The notes below the pieces were generated by a model that did not search any database, had not been told where the DNA came from, and was given only the letters and a program-made list of their open reading frames with translations. Shown here one piece after another: positions 27,121 to 36,780 of a stretch of 63,642 bases of DNA. How positions within the stretch are numbered: position 1 is the first letter of the stretch; each line of letters begins with the position of its first letter. A program made the translations under genes and the position numbers. Source of the DNA: an uncultured Pseudohongiella sp. (lineage in GTDB: Bacteria > Pseudomonadota > Gammaproteobacteria > Pseudomonadales > Pseudohongiellaceae); contig CACBCS010000010.1 in the NCBI GenBank assembly GCA_902537815.1, positions 1-63,642 on the forward strand, in the 5' to 3' direction.

Positions 27121-27663
27121 TCAGAAGAACATACCGGTTTCCAGCTGCGCCTCTTCAGACATCATCTCGCGGCTCCAGGGCGGGTCCAGCACCAGATCAA
27201 CACTGACTTTCTTCACATTGGGCACACGCGCAAGCCGCACTTCAACATCACCCACAAGAACCGGCCCCATACCGCAACCCGGCGCTGTCAGGGTCATGTC
27301 AATCTCGACCGAACCCTCTGCCTGGCTGATCGCCACTTTGTAAACGAGCCCCAGATTCACAATATCCACGGGAATTTCGGGGTCATACACGGTGTGCAGG
27401 GCTTCCCAGACCTGTGCCTCATCAATTTGACCGTCCGGCCGGGGATCAAACTCCAGCCTGATCGGCTCCAGACCCAAAGCGTCGGCGTCAGTGCCATCGA
27501 CGCGAATCATATTGCCCTGATGAGTCACCGTATAACTGCCGCCAAGAGACTGCACCAGAGTGACAAAGGTGGCCGCCGGAATAGTCACCGGGTCACCCAC
27601 CGGCACCAGACGGCCCGGGCAATCTCGTGTAGTGGTGAGTAACGTCCGTTCTTTGCTCATCAT
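27121..27663 (-). CDS. sufT: SufT, Fe-S cluster assembly accessory protein
   Basis: This is a 180-residue protein. The C-terminal half is a DUF59/MIP18-like domain with VWEALHTVYDPEIPVDIVNL and LTAPGCGMGP including the reactive Cys. The N-terminal half (about 1-75) is the extension characteristic of SufT. Members of this family help maturation of Fe-S proteins under high demand. It sits between sufA (11 bases upstream of its start) and sufE, as in other gammaproteobacterial suf loci. The double ATG at the start leaves a one-codon ambiguity. Confidence 0.9.
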   Translation of the reverse strand: MMSKERTLLTTTRDCPGRLVPVGDPVTIPAATFVTLVQSLGGSYTVTHQGNMIRVDGTDADALGLEPIRLEFDPRPDGQIDEAQVWEALHTVYDPEIPVDIVNLGLVYKVAISQAEGSVEIDMTLTAPGCGMGPVLVGDVEVRLARVPNVKKVSVDLVLDPPWSREMMSEEAQLETGMFF

Positions 27664-27674
27664 GAAGAGAGACT

Positions 27675-28046
27675 CTAGGACGCCGAGATATCAAAACTTT
27701 CGCCACAACCGCAGGCGACACTGACATTCGGATTGTTGAACTGCAGCGTTCGATTCACACCCTGCAACACCATGTCGAGTTCAGATCCGCGCAAGTAAGG
27801 CAGCGAGCCGACATCGACATACACTGTCAGACCATTTCCTGCACTGACCGTCAGATCACCGCTCTGCGGCGCACTGACCTCTTCCATGACGTACATGTAG
27901 CCGGTGCAGCCACTCTCTTTGACGCTGAGCCGCACCGCCGACATGCCTTTCAGCTGAACCTGTTTAAGCAGGTGCGCGGCGGCCGCTTCTGTGACAGAGA
28001 TGACAGATTGCGAGTCATGGGCTACGTCAAAAATTTCTACACTCAT
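27675..28046 (-). CDS. sufA: SufA/HesB-IscA family A-type carrier
   Basis: This is a 123-residue A-type Fe-S carrier. The three ligand cysteines are Cys47 (KESGCTGYMY) and Cys112/Cys114 (ACGCGESF). It receives clusters from SufBCD and passes them to target proteins. The start at ATG 28046 is supported by GGAG seven bases upstream; longer open frames extending into sufS are non-native. It lies 49 bases after sufS. An erpA- or iscA-type function cannot be separated by sequence, and the assignment rests on position in the suf operon. Confidence 0.9.
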   Translation of the reverse strand: MSVEIFDVAHDSQSVISVTEAAAAHLLKQVQLKGMSAVRLSVKESGCTGYMYVMEEVSAPQSGDLTVSAGNGLTVYVDVGSLPYLRGSELDMVLQGVNRTLQFNNPNVSVACGCGESFDISAS

Positions 28047-28095
28047 ATTTTTACTCCAGCGAATTCTTCTCTTCGCATAACAGCTGCCTGCCGGT

Positions 28096-29316
28096 TCACG
28101 CGAATAATTCCTGAATCTTTGCCAGTCCGGCGAACAGCGCTTCCACCTCGTCCAGCGTGTTGTACAAGCTGAACGAGGCGCGTGCCGTACCCGGCACCTC
28201 AAATCGGGACATCAAGGGTTGAGCGCAATGATGCCCCGTCCTGATGGCGATGCCCTGCTGATCGAGCAAGGTACCAAGATCTTCCGGATGCGTGCCCTCC
28301 AGCAAGAAGCTGAACACACCAATCCGGTTCCGCTCGGGACCGAGACGCCGAAGACCCCGAACCGACTCAGCCAGCTCATCACAGCGCCGCAGCAGCTGCT
28401 GCTCATGCTCCTCAGCTGCCCCTCGGTCCAGACCCTGCACCCAGCGCACGGCGGCACCTAATCCGATCACTCCGGCAATATTGGGCGTGCCGGCCTCAAA
28501 TTTGAAGGGCAGGCGATTGAACGTCGTACCGTCAAAGCTGACCCGGTCAATCATTTCCCCTCCGCCCAGAAAGGGCGGCATGGCTTCAAGCAGCGCTTCG
28601 CGTCCCCAGAGCACGCCAATGCCGGTCGGGCCAAACAGCTTGTGTCCGGAAAAGGCATAAAAGTCGCAGCCCAGTTGCTGCACGTCCAGCGGCCAGTGGG
28701 CGATGGCCTGAGCGCCGTCCACCATACAAAGAGCCCCGACAGCGTGCGCTTTGGCTGCAATCTCCTGCACCGGATTGATGGTACCCAGCGCGTTGGAAAC
28801 GTGATTTACCGCGACCATCTTTACGCGCTCATCAAGCAGAGCATCCAGCGCCTGTAGGTCAATCTCGCCGTCATCAGTCACAGGGACAGGAATCACTTCA
28901 GCCCCTCGCTCGGCGCAGATCAGCTGCCAGGGGACAATATCGGAATGATGCTCCATGGCCGAGACCAGAACCTTATCACCCAAGGCTAAATTGCTGCGCC
29001 CCCAACTCGCGGCAACCAGATTGATCGCCTCGGTCACTCCCCTCACCCAGATAATCTGCGCGGGGTTGGCGCATCCCAGAAATTCAGCGGTAACCCTGCG
29101 GCTGTCCTCAAAAGCTGATGTGGCGCGACCGCTCAGGGCGTGGGCCGCCCGATGCACGTTGGCATTATCATGCTGATAGTAATGCACAATGGCATCGATA
29201 ACCGCCTGCGGTTTCTGTGTGGTCGCCGCGCTGTCCAGATAAACCAGCGGCCTACCGTTCACCTCCTGCTTCAGAGCAGGAAACTGCGCGCGAATCTCCT
29301 CTACGTTAAAGCTCAT
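28096..29316 (-). CDS. sufS: SufS cysteine desulfurase
   Basis: This is a 406-residue PLP enzyme that removes sulfur from cysteine as a persulfide for cluster assembly. The PLP lysine is Lys226 in SGHKLFGP and the catalytic Cys364 is in RTGHHCAQPLM, the same numbering as E. coli SufS. His123 in MEHHSDIVPW stacks on PLP. This is the group II (SufS/CsdA) arrangement with a short active-site loop that needs SufE, which is encoded three genes downstream. It follows sufD by about 50 bases. Confidence 0.95.
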   Translation of the reverse strand: MSFNVEEIRAQFPALKQEVNGRPLVYLDSAATTQKPQAVIDAIVHYYQHDNANVHRAAHALSGRATSAFEDSRRVTAEFLGCANPAQIIWVRGVTEAINLVAASWGRSNLALGDKVLVSAMEHHSDIVPWQLICAERGAEVIPVPVTDDGEIDLQALDALLDERVKMVAVNHVSNALGTINPVQEIAAKAHAVGALCMVDGAQAIAHWPLDVQQLGCDFYAFSGHKLFGPTGIGVLWGREALLEAMPPFLGGGEMIDRVSFDGTTFNRLPFKFEAGTPNIAGVIGLGAAVRWVQGLDRGAAEEHEQQLLRRCDELAESVRGLRRLGPERNRIGVFSFLLEGTHPEDLGTLLDQQGIAIRTGHHCAQPLMSRFEVPGTARASFSLYNTLDEVEALFAGLAKIQELFA

Positions 29317-29367
29317 AGGCTTATCCTGATAACGCGCCGCAGGGGCAGAGACGGACCTTCCGGCACA

Positions 29368-30666
29368 TCAGCCCCCCGCATCGTCAGAGTCCACAGCCAG
29401 GGCCGCACCGAAGTAATCTGTCAGCCGGGGCTTGAGGTATTCTCGCAGGGACTCAAGCCTTTGCTTTTCTACCAGTGCATTGATAAAGCCATAACTCAAT
29501 AACACCAGCGCCTCGTCAGCAGGGATTCCCCGGGTTCGCAGATAGTGCAGCATAGACTCATCCAGCTGCGCCACGGTGGCACCGTGTGCACACTGCACAT
29601 CATCCGCGTAGATTTCCAGCTCGGGTTTGGTATTTACTTCCGCCGTTGCGCTGGTCAGCAGGTTTTTATTACTCAGCTCAGCCCGGGTCTTTTGCGCATC
29701 AGGATGAATATGTATCCTGCCGTTGAATACCGCGCTCGCCTTGTCCCCGACAATGCCGCGAAAAGTTTCATCGGTCGTGCAGTGCGGCACTGCGTGTTCA
29801 ATACACGTGTGATAGTCCACATGTTCCTGCCCACGCAGCAAATACATACCGTCCAGCTGGCAGTGGGCGCCATGACCCTGATGATTGATCACGATATCGA
29901 CCCGCTTGAGTTTGCCCCCGAAGGCGGCGTGGAAGCTGTTGAGCGTTGCGTCCCGTTCAAGGGCTGCATGCAGACCGCCAATGTGCAACGCTTCCGCACT
30001 TTCCAGATGAAGTCGGCTATGGTTCAGCGTAGCGCCTGCCGCCAGAATCAATTCACTCAGCCCGTTGGTGAATGAGTGCCCCTGTCCGCTGAAATGCTCC
30101 ACGACTGTGGCTTCACTGTGCTGTTCTGCCAGCACCAGTAAACGCTGCGAGTTGATCGCGGCGTCCACTTGCGGGCTATTGTGCCAGACAAGCTGAACCG
30201 GACAAGCGGCTTTGCTGCCTTTCTGGATCCTGAGAAAAACTCCGTCGGCTAAAACCGCATCGTTCAGAGCGGAAAACGGATGCTTATTGACGGGTACGAC
30301 GGAGCCGAGGTGCTGCGCAATCAAGGCAGCCTGCGTTTGGTCCGCCTCTGAAAAACGCACCAGCTCAATCGCTGCATCGGGCTCAATCTCAGACAGATTT
30401 TCGCGCCAGAAGCCATTAACGAAAACCAGTCTGCTGCCTGCCAGCTGCGGCAGCTCAAGACCGAGCTCTTCGGCACTTTCTGCACTCTCACGCGCTGGCA
30501 TGAATGGCTGCTGCAGCGCAAAGAGACTGGTGTATTTCCACGCCTCAGTCTTGCGCGTCGGCAGCTCGCTGCTTTCCCAGGCAGCGCGGCCGGCCAGACG
30601 ACGGGCCTGAAGCCAGTCGGGGGCCGGAGTCTCTGCGTTTAACTGAGGCGTCAGCAGGTTAGCCAT
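29368..30666 (-). CDS. sufD: SufD scaffold subunit
   Basis: This is a 432-residue cytoplasmic SufBD-family protein. Typical features are the N-terminal RKTEAWKYTSLFAL, a central right-handed beta-helix, and a C-terminal RTRGIPADEALVLLSYGFIN. SufD pairs with SufB in the SufBC2D complex and is needed for iron acquisition. Its first base overlaps the last base of sufC, so translation is coupled. Length is as expected. Confidence 0.93.
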   Translation of the reverse strand: MANLLTPQLNAETPAPDWLQARRLAGRAAWESSELPTRKTEAWKYTSLFALQQPFMPARESAESAEELGLELPQLAGSRLVFVNGFWRENLSEIEPDAAIELVRFSEADQTQAALIAQHLGSVVPVNKHPFSALNDAVLADGVFLRIQKGSKAACPVQLVWHNSPQVDAAINSQRLLVLAEQHSEATVVEHFSGQGHSFTNGLSELILAAGATLNHSRLHLESAEALHIGGLHAALERDATLNSFHAAFGGKLKRVDIVINHQGHGAHCQLDGMYLLRGQEHVDYHTCIEHAVPHCTTDETFRGIVGDKASAVFNGRIHIHPDAQKTRAELSNKNLLTSATAEVNTKPELEIYADDVQCAHGATVAQLDESMLHYLRTRGIPADEALVLLSYGFINALVEKQRLESLREYLKPRLTDYFGAALAVDSDDAGG

Positions 30667-31418
30667 CAGGCCACCTCGCCGTCGTCGAGCCAGCTGTAGC
30701 CTTTCGCTTCGAGCTCGAGAGCCAGCGACTTGTCACCTGATCTGATGATGCGGCCGTCTGCCAGCACGTGCACAAAATCCGGCTCAATGTAGTCAAGCAA
30801 GCGCTGGTAATGGGTAACCAGCAGGAAGGATCTCGATTCGCTGCGCATGGCATTCACGCCACTGGCCACCACCTGCAGCGCGTCAATGTCGAGGCCACTG
30901 TCAGTCTCATCCAGAATACACAGCCTGGGTTCAAGCAGCATCATTTGCATGAGCTCGTTGCGCTTCTTCTCTCCACCGGAAAAGCCTTCGTTCACGCCCC
31001 GCTTGAGAAAGGCCTGGTCCAGGTCAGCCGCAGTACAGGCTTCACGGGCCCGACGCATAAATCCGACGGTGTCGTAAGCCGATGCGCCCTGACTCTCGCG
31101 CACCGCATCCACCGACGCCTTGAGAAACTCCATGTTGCTGACCCCGGGGATTTCAACGGGGTACTGAAATGCCAGAAACAAGCCTTCATGGGCGCGCTCC
31201 TCGGTATCCAATTCCAGCAGATCCTTGCCCAGAAATTCGACGCTTCCCTGAGTAATTTCATAGCCGGGGCGGCCGGAAAGTACATGCCCCAAGGTGCTTT
31301 TCCCGGAGCCGTTAGGCCCCATGATGGCATGGACTTCACCCTCACGGATTTCCAGATTAAGCCCTTTGAGAATATTCTTGCCCTCGACTTCAGCGTGCAA
31401 GTCCCTGATGCTGAGCAT
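30666..31418 (-). CDS. sufC: SufC ATPase
   Basis: This is a 250-residue soluble ABC-type ATPase. Walker A is GPNGSGKSTL, the signature is FSGGEKKRNE, Walker B runs into LCILDETDSGLD, and the H-loop is VTHYQRLLDYI. SufC drives conformational change in SufBC2D during cluster assembly and is not a membrane transporter ATPase. It is located between sufB and sufD as in E. coli, with a 68-base gap to sufB. Confidence 0.95.
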   Translation of the reverse strand: MLSIRDLHAEVEGKNILKGLNLEIREGEVHAIMGPNGSGKSTLGHVLSGRPGYEITQGSVEFLGKDLLELDTEERAHEGLFLAFQYPVEIPGVSNMEFLKASVDAVRESQGASAYDTVGFMRRAREACTAADLDQAFLKRGVNEGFSGGEKKRNELMQMMLLEPRLCILDETDSGLDIDALQVVASGVNAMRSESRSFLLVTHYQRLLDYIEPDFVHVLADGRIIRSGDKSLALELEAKGYSWLDDGEVA

Positions 31419-31486
31419 GTCGTTCAGTCTCCCGGTCGAAACAATCTAAGTTTGATATAACCAATGAGTGCGGATTATCAGCGCAG

Positions 31487-32926
31487 CTATCCTACTGACC
31501 CTTCAAGGCTCACTTCCAGCAGCTTGCCCGCTTCTACTGCAAACTCCATGGGGAGCTCCTTGAAAACTTCCTTGCAAAACCCGTTCACAATCATTGAGAC
31601 CGCTTTTTCGGGATCGAGCCCACGCTGCTGGCACAGATACAGCTGGTCATCACTCACTTTGGAGGTGGTGGCCTCATGCTCAATAATCCCACTCGGATTC
31701 TTACTTTCGATGTAGGGAAAGGTGTGCGCCGCACACTGATCACCAATCAGCAGTGAGTCGCACTGGGTATAGTTGCGCGCTCCTTTTGCCGTTGGCCCGA
31801 CCCGCACCAGACCCCGGTAGGCATTGCTGCTCTTACCGGCTGAGATTCCCTTGGAGATGATAGTCGAGCGCGTATTTTTCCCCAAATGGATCATTTTGGT
31901 GCCGGTGTCGGCCTGCTGCAGATTATTTGTCAGGGCGACAGAGTAAAACTCACCCACACTGTTATCGCCGCGCAGGATACAGCTCGGGTATTTCCAGGTA
32001 ACCGCCGAGCCGGTCTCTACCTGAGTCCAAGATATCTTAGCATTGGTATGCGCCAGGCCTCGTTTGGTGACAAAGTTGTAGATACCGCCCTTGCCCTCAG
32101 CATCTCCCGGATACCAGTTTTGCACGGTTGAGTATTTGATCTCAGCATCATCCAGCGCAACCAGTTCAACCACCGCCGCATGCAGTTGATTTTCATCACG
32201 CATGGGCGCGGTACACCCCTCCAGATAGCTGACATGACTGCCCTCGTCGGCAATGATCAGAGTGCGTTCGAATTGACCGGTGTTGGCTTCGTTAATTCGA
32301 AAGTACGTGGAGAGCTCCATGGGACAGCGAACGCCTTTGGGGATGTAAACAAAAGAGCCGTCACTGAAGACGGCACTGTTCAAAGCCGCGTAGAAATTGT
32401 CTTTGCGCGGCACGACGCTGCCCAGATGTTTTCGTACCAGATCAGGATACTGCTGCACCGCTTCCGATATAGAGCAGAACAGCACACCCGCTTCTGCCAG
32501 TTTTGCACGGAAAGTAGTCGCTACGGAGACCGAATCGAACACAACATCAACCGCCACACCGGCAAGCGCCTCCTGCTCGTGGAGTGGGATGCCCAGTTTT
32601 TCATAGGTCGCCAGTAGCTCCGGATCGACTTCATCGAGACTTTTGGGGCGGTCTTCCATACTTTTTGGCTGGGAATAATAGGAGATACTCTGAAAGTCGA
32701 CTTCCGTATAATCGACGTGCGCCCAATCGGGGCCCGCCATCTCACGCCAGACCTGAAATGCCCCCAGACGCCATTCGAGCAGCCATTCCGGCTCATTCTT
32801 TTTTGCCGAAATAAAACGAATCGTGTCTTCGGTCAGGCCGGGCGGCAGCGTGTCGGATTCTATGTCAGTGGTGAATCCGGCTGCATAATCTTTGGCAAAG
32901 GCTCGGTCAATTTGTTCTTGCGACAT
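31487..32926 (-). CDS. sufB: SufB scaffold subunit
   Basis: This is a 479-residue SufBD-family protein, the main Fe-S scaffold. It begins with [17 protein letters not shown] and has the SufB-typical [27 protein letters not shown] and the C-terminal [20 protein letters not shown] with conserved Cys. Length matches SufB of other Gammaproteobacteria. It is the first structural gene after iscR (37-base gap). Confidence 0.95.
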   Translation of the reverse strand: MSQEQIDRAFAKDYAAGFTTDIESDTLPPGLTEDTIRFISAKKNEPEWLLEWRLGAFQVWREMAGPDWAHVDYTEVDFQSISYYSQPKSMEDRPKSLDEVDPELLATYEKLGIPLHEQEALAGVAVDVVFDSVSVATTFRAKLAEAGVLFCSISEAVQQYPDLVRKHLGSVVPRKDNFYAALNSAVFSDGSFVYIPKGVRCPMELSTYFRINEANTGQFERTLIIADEGSHVSYLEGCTAPMRDENQLHAAVVELVALDDAEIKYSTVQNWYPGDAEGKGGIYNFVTKRGLAHTNAKISWTQVETGSAVTWKYPSCILRGDNSVGEFYSVALTNNLQQADTGTKMIHLGKNTRSTIISKGISAGKSSNAYRGLVRVGPTAKGARNYTQCDSLLIGDQCAAHTFPYIESKNPSGIIEHEATTSKVSDDQLYLCQQRGLDPEKAVSMIVNGFCKEVFKELPMEFAVEAGKLLEVSLEGSVG

Positions 32927-32963
32927 GGTCTTTCAAATTCCTGAAGTTAACTGACAGCGAACG

Positions 32964-33458
32964 CTAATGGGAACTGACCATCAGCGTCAGCGGCACGACT
33001 TCCTGGCCGATCCGGCCGGGCACGCGGGTATCCTGATTTTCTGAGATCGCTCTGACTTCCTGCCGACGCATCAGGTCTCCCAAAGAGATCTCCGCAAGAA
33101 AAGAGCGAATTTGCTCGCTCAGGTCCATCCACAGATGATGAGTCAGGCAGGTCTCCCCGTTCTGGCAATCGCCGGCGCCACCACAGCGGGTTGCATCCGA
33201 CGTTTCATTGACGGCCTCTATCACCTCAGCCACGCTGATCTCAGACGGTGCGCGACTCAGATTATATCCTCCGCCCGGGCCCCGAACGCTTCTGACCAGA
33301 CCCTGTTGGCGAAGGGCGCAGAATAATTGCTCAAGGTACGACAGTGAAATGTCCTGCCGCTGAGAAATCACAGAGAGCGGAGTCGGCCCTTCACGATGGT
33401 GGAGCGCGAGATCCAGCATGGAAGTCACGGCATAGCGCCCCTTCGCAGTCAGTCGCAT
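32964..33458 (-). CDS. iscR: IscR-type Rrf2 family Fe-S-sensing regulator
   Basis: This is a 164-residue Rrf2 regulator. The winged-helix DNA-binding domain starts [20 protein letters not shown] and includes the recognition helix around [10 protein letters not shown]. The [2Fe-2S] ligands Cys92, Cys98 and Cys104 with nearby His107 in [16 protein letters not shown] have the same numbering as E. coli IscR. In its holo form it should repress type 1 promoters, and a matching box lies just upstream. It is placed at the head of a suf operon, not an isc operon, which is common in Gammaproteobacteria lacking isc. Whether an isc cluster exists elsewhere is unknown. Confidence 0.94.
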   Translation of the reverse strand: MRLTAKGRYAVTSMLDLALHHREGPTPLSVISQRQDISLSYLEQLFCALRQQGLVRSVRGPGGGYNLSRAPSEISVAEVIEAVNETSDATRCGGAGDCQNGETCLTHHLWMDLSEQIRSFLAEISLGDLMRRQEVRAISENQDTRVPGRIGQEVVPLTLMVSSH

Positions 33459-33499
33459 GGGAATACCTGAGTGTTTTAATAAGGATTGTAGAGTGTTCC

Positions 33500-33524
33500 A
33501 TACCCGACTATTTAAGTCAAGAAT
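33500..33524 (-). promoter_or_regulatory. Type 1 IscR binding site upstream of iscR-suf
   Basis: Read on the minus strand, the 25 bases begin ATTCTTGACT and end TAGTCGGGTAT, separated by an AT spacer. Compared with the E. coli type 1 consensus (ATASYYGACTRWWWYAGTCRRSTAT) only two positions differ. The embedded TTGACT could serve as a -35 element. The box is 42 bases upstream of the iscR start, the right place for autorepression by [2Fe-2S]-IscR and control of the whole suf operon. Confidence 0.85.
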
Positions 33525-33738
33525 ACGCGGCAGAACACCATTGGGATTAGCGAAGCAGCAATCAAGTCACAGCAACAGAATCCAAGGCCTCTCAGGGCGA
33601 GAAAATTGCGTCTGACTTTCGTCCCAAATCTGCTGAAAGCTGTTATCCTGACATCACACTGGTACTGGCCGGAGTCTGCTTTTGGGTCTGTATAAGCAAT
33701 AGAAAAACAAATAAAAAGAACAACAACAGAGGGTCAAG

Positions 33739-35136
33739 ATGATGTCAGCCCCAGAGTCTTCTGACAGCCCCGCTTCGGCACAGAGTAACAACCCCAGCAT
33801 TCCCTATCCGTCCGAGCGCTATGCCTGGTACGTGGTCATCATCCTGATGATCGTCTACGTCTTTTCATTCGTCGATCGCCAGATACTGTCATTGCTGGTT
33901 GATCCAATTAAGGCAGATCTGGGGCTTTCAGATACTCAGATCAGCTATCTCGGCGGCTTCACTTTCGCACTCTTCTACACGTTCTTCGGCATACCGATTG
34001 CGCGCTGGGCAGACAGCAAAAACCGGACTGTGCTGATTACCGTCGGTCTCGCAGTATGGAGTTTCTTCACCATGCTGTGTGGCACCGCGAGCCGATTCTG
34101 GACGTTTGCTTTCTACCGCATGGGAGTCGGCGTGGGCGAGGCAACTCTCTCACCGTCCGCTTACTCGATCATTACCGATATGTTCAGGCCCGAACGACTG
34201 GCCGTTGCTATCAGCCTGTATTCCGCCGGCATCTACATCGGCAGCGGACTGGCGCAGGTTTTTGGCGGCATCGTAATCGGCTTCGCCGTATCAGCCACAG
34301 AACTGACCGTAACCTCTGTGGGCCCTGTGGCACCTTGGCAGTATGTCTTCTTCGCGGTCGGCTTTCCTGGTCTGCTATTCACGCTGGCTTTACTGACCGT
34401 CAGAGAACCGGTCAGGCGCAATCGCAGCAAATCAGATCCAAGCAAAGTGATTCAGCCCCCACCGATCAGCGAGGTGGTTTCTTATATCAGGGCAAACAGC
34501 AGCACTTTTCTCTTTCACAATCTCGGTATCGCGTTTACCTCCTTTGTGTCATACGGCGCGGCTTACTGGGTGCCTTCCTATCTGATACGGGTCCACGGGC
34601 TCAGCGCGCATGAAACAGGTATCTACTATGGCTGGGTGGTAGTCATATTCGGGACCGCAGGGATCGTGCTGGGAGGCTATCTCGCAGACACCCTGACGCA
34701 GCGCGGCAAAGCTGAAGCGAAGATGCAGGTTGCCATGTGCGGAGCGTTGCTGGGTGTTCCTTTTTCCATACTCTACCCCCTAATGCCTACACCGACTGCC
34801 GCGCTGCTGGCGCTCTGCCCGGCCGCTTTTGCCGCGGCCATGCCGCTTGGTGTCGCCGCAGCGGCCATTCAGCAGATTATGCCTGCCAACATGAGAGCCC
34901 AGGGCTCGGCGCTTTATCTGTTCGTCATTAATCTGATTGGGCTGGGGCTCGGCCCATCGGCAGCAGCCTGGTGCACCGACTATGTGTTCCAGGATCCCAA
35001 CAAGGTCAATCTGTCATTGATGTGGGTGGGCACCTCCTTTGGCCTGCTCTCTGCGGTGCTGTCGTATTTTGGCAGCAAACATTACCGGTCCACGTTGAAC
35101 TATCTAGAGGCATATAATGAAAAACAGATGGCGTGA
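33739..35136 (+). CDS. MFS transporter, Spinster-like
   Basis: This is a 465-residue 12-span major facilitator protein. An N-terminal polar tail is followed by VFSFVDRQILSLLVDPIKAD, the A-motif loop region IARWADSKNRTVL and EATLSPSAYSIITDMF, which together are typical of the spinster/hexuronate-like branch found beside catabolic genes in Proteobacteria. The solute is unknown, possibly an organic acid, lipid or aromatic compound. GAGGG lies before the ATG ATG start. It is followed by an acyl-CoA ligase gene, so the transported substrate may be activated to a CoA thioester (inference). Confidence 0.85.
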   Translation: MMSAPESSDSPASAQSNNPSIPYPSERYAWYVVIILMIVYVFSFVDRQILSLLVDPIKADLGLSDTQISYLGGFTFALFYTFFGIPIARWADSKNRTVLITVGLAVWSFFTMLCGTASRFWTFAFYRMGVGVGEATLSPSAYSIITDMFRPERLAVAISLYSAGIYIGSGLAQVFGGIVIGFAVSATELTVTSVGPVAPWQYVFFAVGFPGLLFTLALLTVREPVRRNRSKSDPSKVIQPPPISEVVSYIRANSSTFLFHNLGIAFTSFVSYGAAYWVPSYLIRVHGLSAHETGIYYGWVVVIFGTAGIVLGGYLADTLTQRGKAEAKMQVAMCGALLGVPFSILYPLMPTPTAALLALCPAAFAAAMPLGVAAAAIQQIMPANMRAQGSALYLFVINLIGLGLGPSAAAWCTDYVFQDPNKVNLSLMWVGTSFGLLSAVLSYFGSKHYRSTLNYLEAYNEKQMA

Positions 35137-35197
35137 CATGCTCGCGGGCGTGGCGATGCTCTTTGACCTTACCTTGCTTCGTTTTCTCTGGCCCTAG
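35117..35197 (+). CDS. Possible 26-residue hydrophobic peptide between MFS and ligase genes
   Basis: An ATG at 35117, with GAGG eight bases upstream, opens a frame overlapping the last 20 bases of the MFS gene and ending with TAG at 35195-35197. The peptide has a basic start (MKNRWR) and a hydrophobic remainder (MLAGVAMLFDLTLLRFLWP), as in single-span small membrane peptides. Short chance frames of this size are common, so the call is tentative. Confidence 0.25.
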   Translation: MKNRWRDMLAGVAMLFDLTLLRFLWP

Positions 35198-35211
35198 AGG
35201 AGTCCTGACTC

Positions 35212-36774
35212 GTGTTATTGCATAACTTCCTGGAATTTTTCGGCCGCGAATATCCTGATCAACCGTTTGCAGAATATCAGGGACAGACGCTGACCTACGG
35301 AGAAGCCGAAGCCTGGGCTAACCGATTAGCGAACAGTCTGCTGGCAAGCGGGCTGGCCAAGGGGGACCGGTTTGCCTGGCTGTCTAAAAACAATCTGGAA
35401 ATTTGTCTGATGTTCTTCGGCGCCTCGAAGGTAGGCATTATTCCGGTACCGCTGAACTATCGTCTGGCACCAAGAGAATGGGCATACATCGTCAGTGACG
35501 CTGAGAGCCTGATGCTGTTTTGTGAGGATGAGTACGCGAGGGGAATCGATTCCGTAAAATCGGAAATACCCTCGGTCAAACGCTGGGTCACACTGGGCAG
35601 TGACAACAAGCCGGAGGGATGGCAGACGCTGTCCGACTGGTTAGAGGAGGACGCCACAAAACCTGCCGCATCTGTCTGCGAATCCGACCAGTGTTATCAG
35701 ATGTATACCAGCGGGACTACGGGATTGCCCAAAGGCGCCATGATCAGCCAGGGGAATGTGACCAATAACATCCAGATGGCCCATCTCGCCTCAAGCATCA
35801 CGCCTCGACAGGAACGGAACCTGATCGTGGCTCCGGTTTTCCATGCTGCCGCAGCTTTGAGCATGATGGCGATGGTCGCCAGCGGCTCGACGCTGGTCAT
35901 CCACCACGAATTTGTTCCGGCCCGGGTCGTGCAAAGCCTCGATGAAGAAGCCATCACCATGACCACGATGGTGCCTGCGATGATTCAGGCTTGCCTGGTA
36001 GCTGTTCCTGATATAGCCACCCGGAAATTTGAAAAACTCCGGCTGATCTCCTACGGCGCGAGCCCGATTGCGCAAGAGACCCTGCAGAAAGCCATGTCTG
36101 TATTTGGCTGCGGATTCGCCCAGGGCTTCGGTATGACCGAGCTGACCTGTATCGCCACCAATATGACTCCGGCTGTCCATGAGCGAGCCGCTACAAGCGA
36201 GCCGGGACTGCTGCTCTCCGCCGGCCGCCCGCAGATGGGGACCGAGATAAAAATCGCTGACGAGAACGATGAAGAACTGCCCCGCGGTAAGGTTGGCCAG
36301 ATCCTGGTGCGTGGCCCTCAGACCATGATGGGCTACTGGCGCTTGCCCGAAGCGACTGACAGCGCGCTGAAAGGCGGCTGGATGCATACCGGCGATGCGG
36401 GCTATATGGATGAAGAGGGTTTTATCTATATTCAGGATCGGATCAAGGACATGATCGTCTCAGGCGCGGAGAACATTTATCCGGCAGAGGTGGAGCGCGC
36501 CATCTTCGAACACTCGGCTGTCGCCGACACCGCGGTCGTCGGCATCCCCGATGAGCAGTGGGGCGAAACTGTTCTGGCATTTGTCGCACTCAAACCCGGG
36601 CAAACGCTTGAGCTTGAGATCCTGCAGGCTTTTTGCCGTGAACGGCTGGCGGGTTACAAGATTCCCAGCAAGCTGGCAATTATTGATGCCATTCCGCGCA
36701 ACGCCAGCGGCAAATCATTGAAGACAAAACTCCGCCAGCCCTACTGGGAAGGGAAACAGAGGCAAGTAAGTTAG
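35212..36774 (+). CDS. Acyl-CoA ligase / AMP-dependent synthetase
   Basis: This is a 520-residue adenylate-forming enzyme. The P-loop is YTSGTTGLPKGAM (about 164-176). Further motifs are GYGASPIAQETL-like substrate-pocket residues, FAQGFGMTEL, MHTGDAGYMDEEGF and the catalytic lysine region NASGKSLKTKL near the end. It should convert a carboxylic acid to its acyl-AMP and then acyl-CoA; chain length cannot be read. The start is a GTG at 35212 with AGGAG upstream. It follows the MFS transporter by 75 bases and leads directly into the YqaA-like gene (6-base gap), so the three form a likely operon. Confidence 0.9.
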   Translation: MLLHNFLEFFGREYPDQPFAEYQGQTLTYGEAEAWANRLANSLLASGLAKGDRFAWLSKNNLEICLMFFGASKVGIIPVPLNYRLAPREWAYIVSDAESLMLFCEDEYARGIDSVKSEIPSVKRWVTLGSDNKPEGWQTLSDWLEEDATKPAASVCESDQCYQMYTSGTTGLPKGAMISQGNVTNNIQMAHLASSITPRQERNLIVAPVFHAAAALSMMAMVASGSTLVIHHEFVPARVVQSLDEEAITMTTMVPAMIQACLVAVPDIATRKFEKLRLISYGASPIAQETLQKAMSVFGCGFAQGFGMTELTCIATNMTPAVHERAATSEPGLLLSAGRPQMGTEIKIADENDEELPRGKVGQILVRGPQTMMGYWRLPEATDSALKGGWMHTGDAGYMDEEGFIYIQDRIKDMIVSGAENIYPAEVERAIFEHSAVADTAVVGIPDEQWGETVLAFVALKPGQTLELEILQAFCRERLAGYKIPSKLAIIDAIPRNASGKSLKTKLRQPYWEGKQRQVS

Positions 36775-36780
36775 GCTTCT

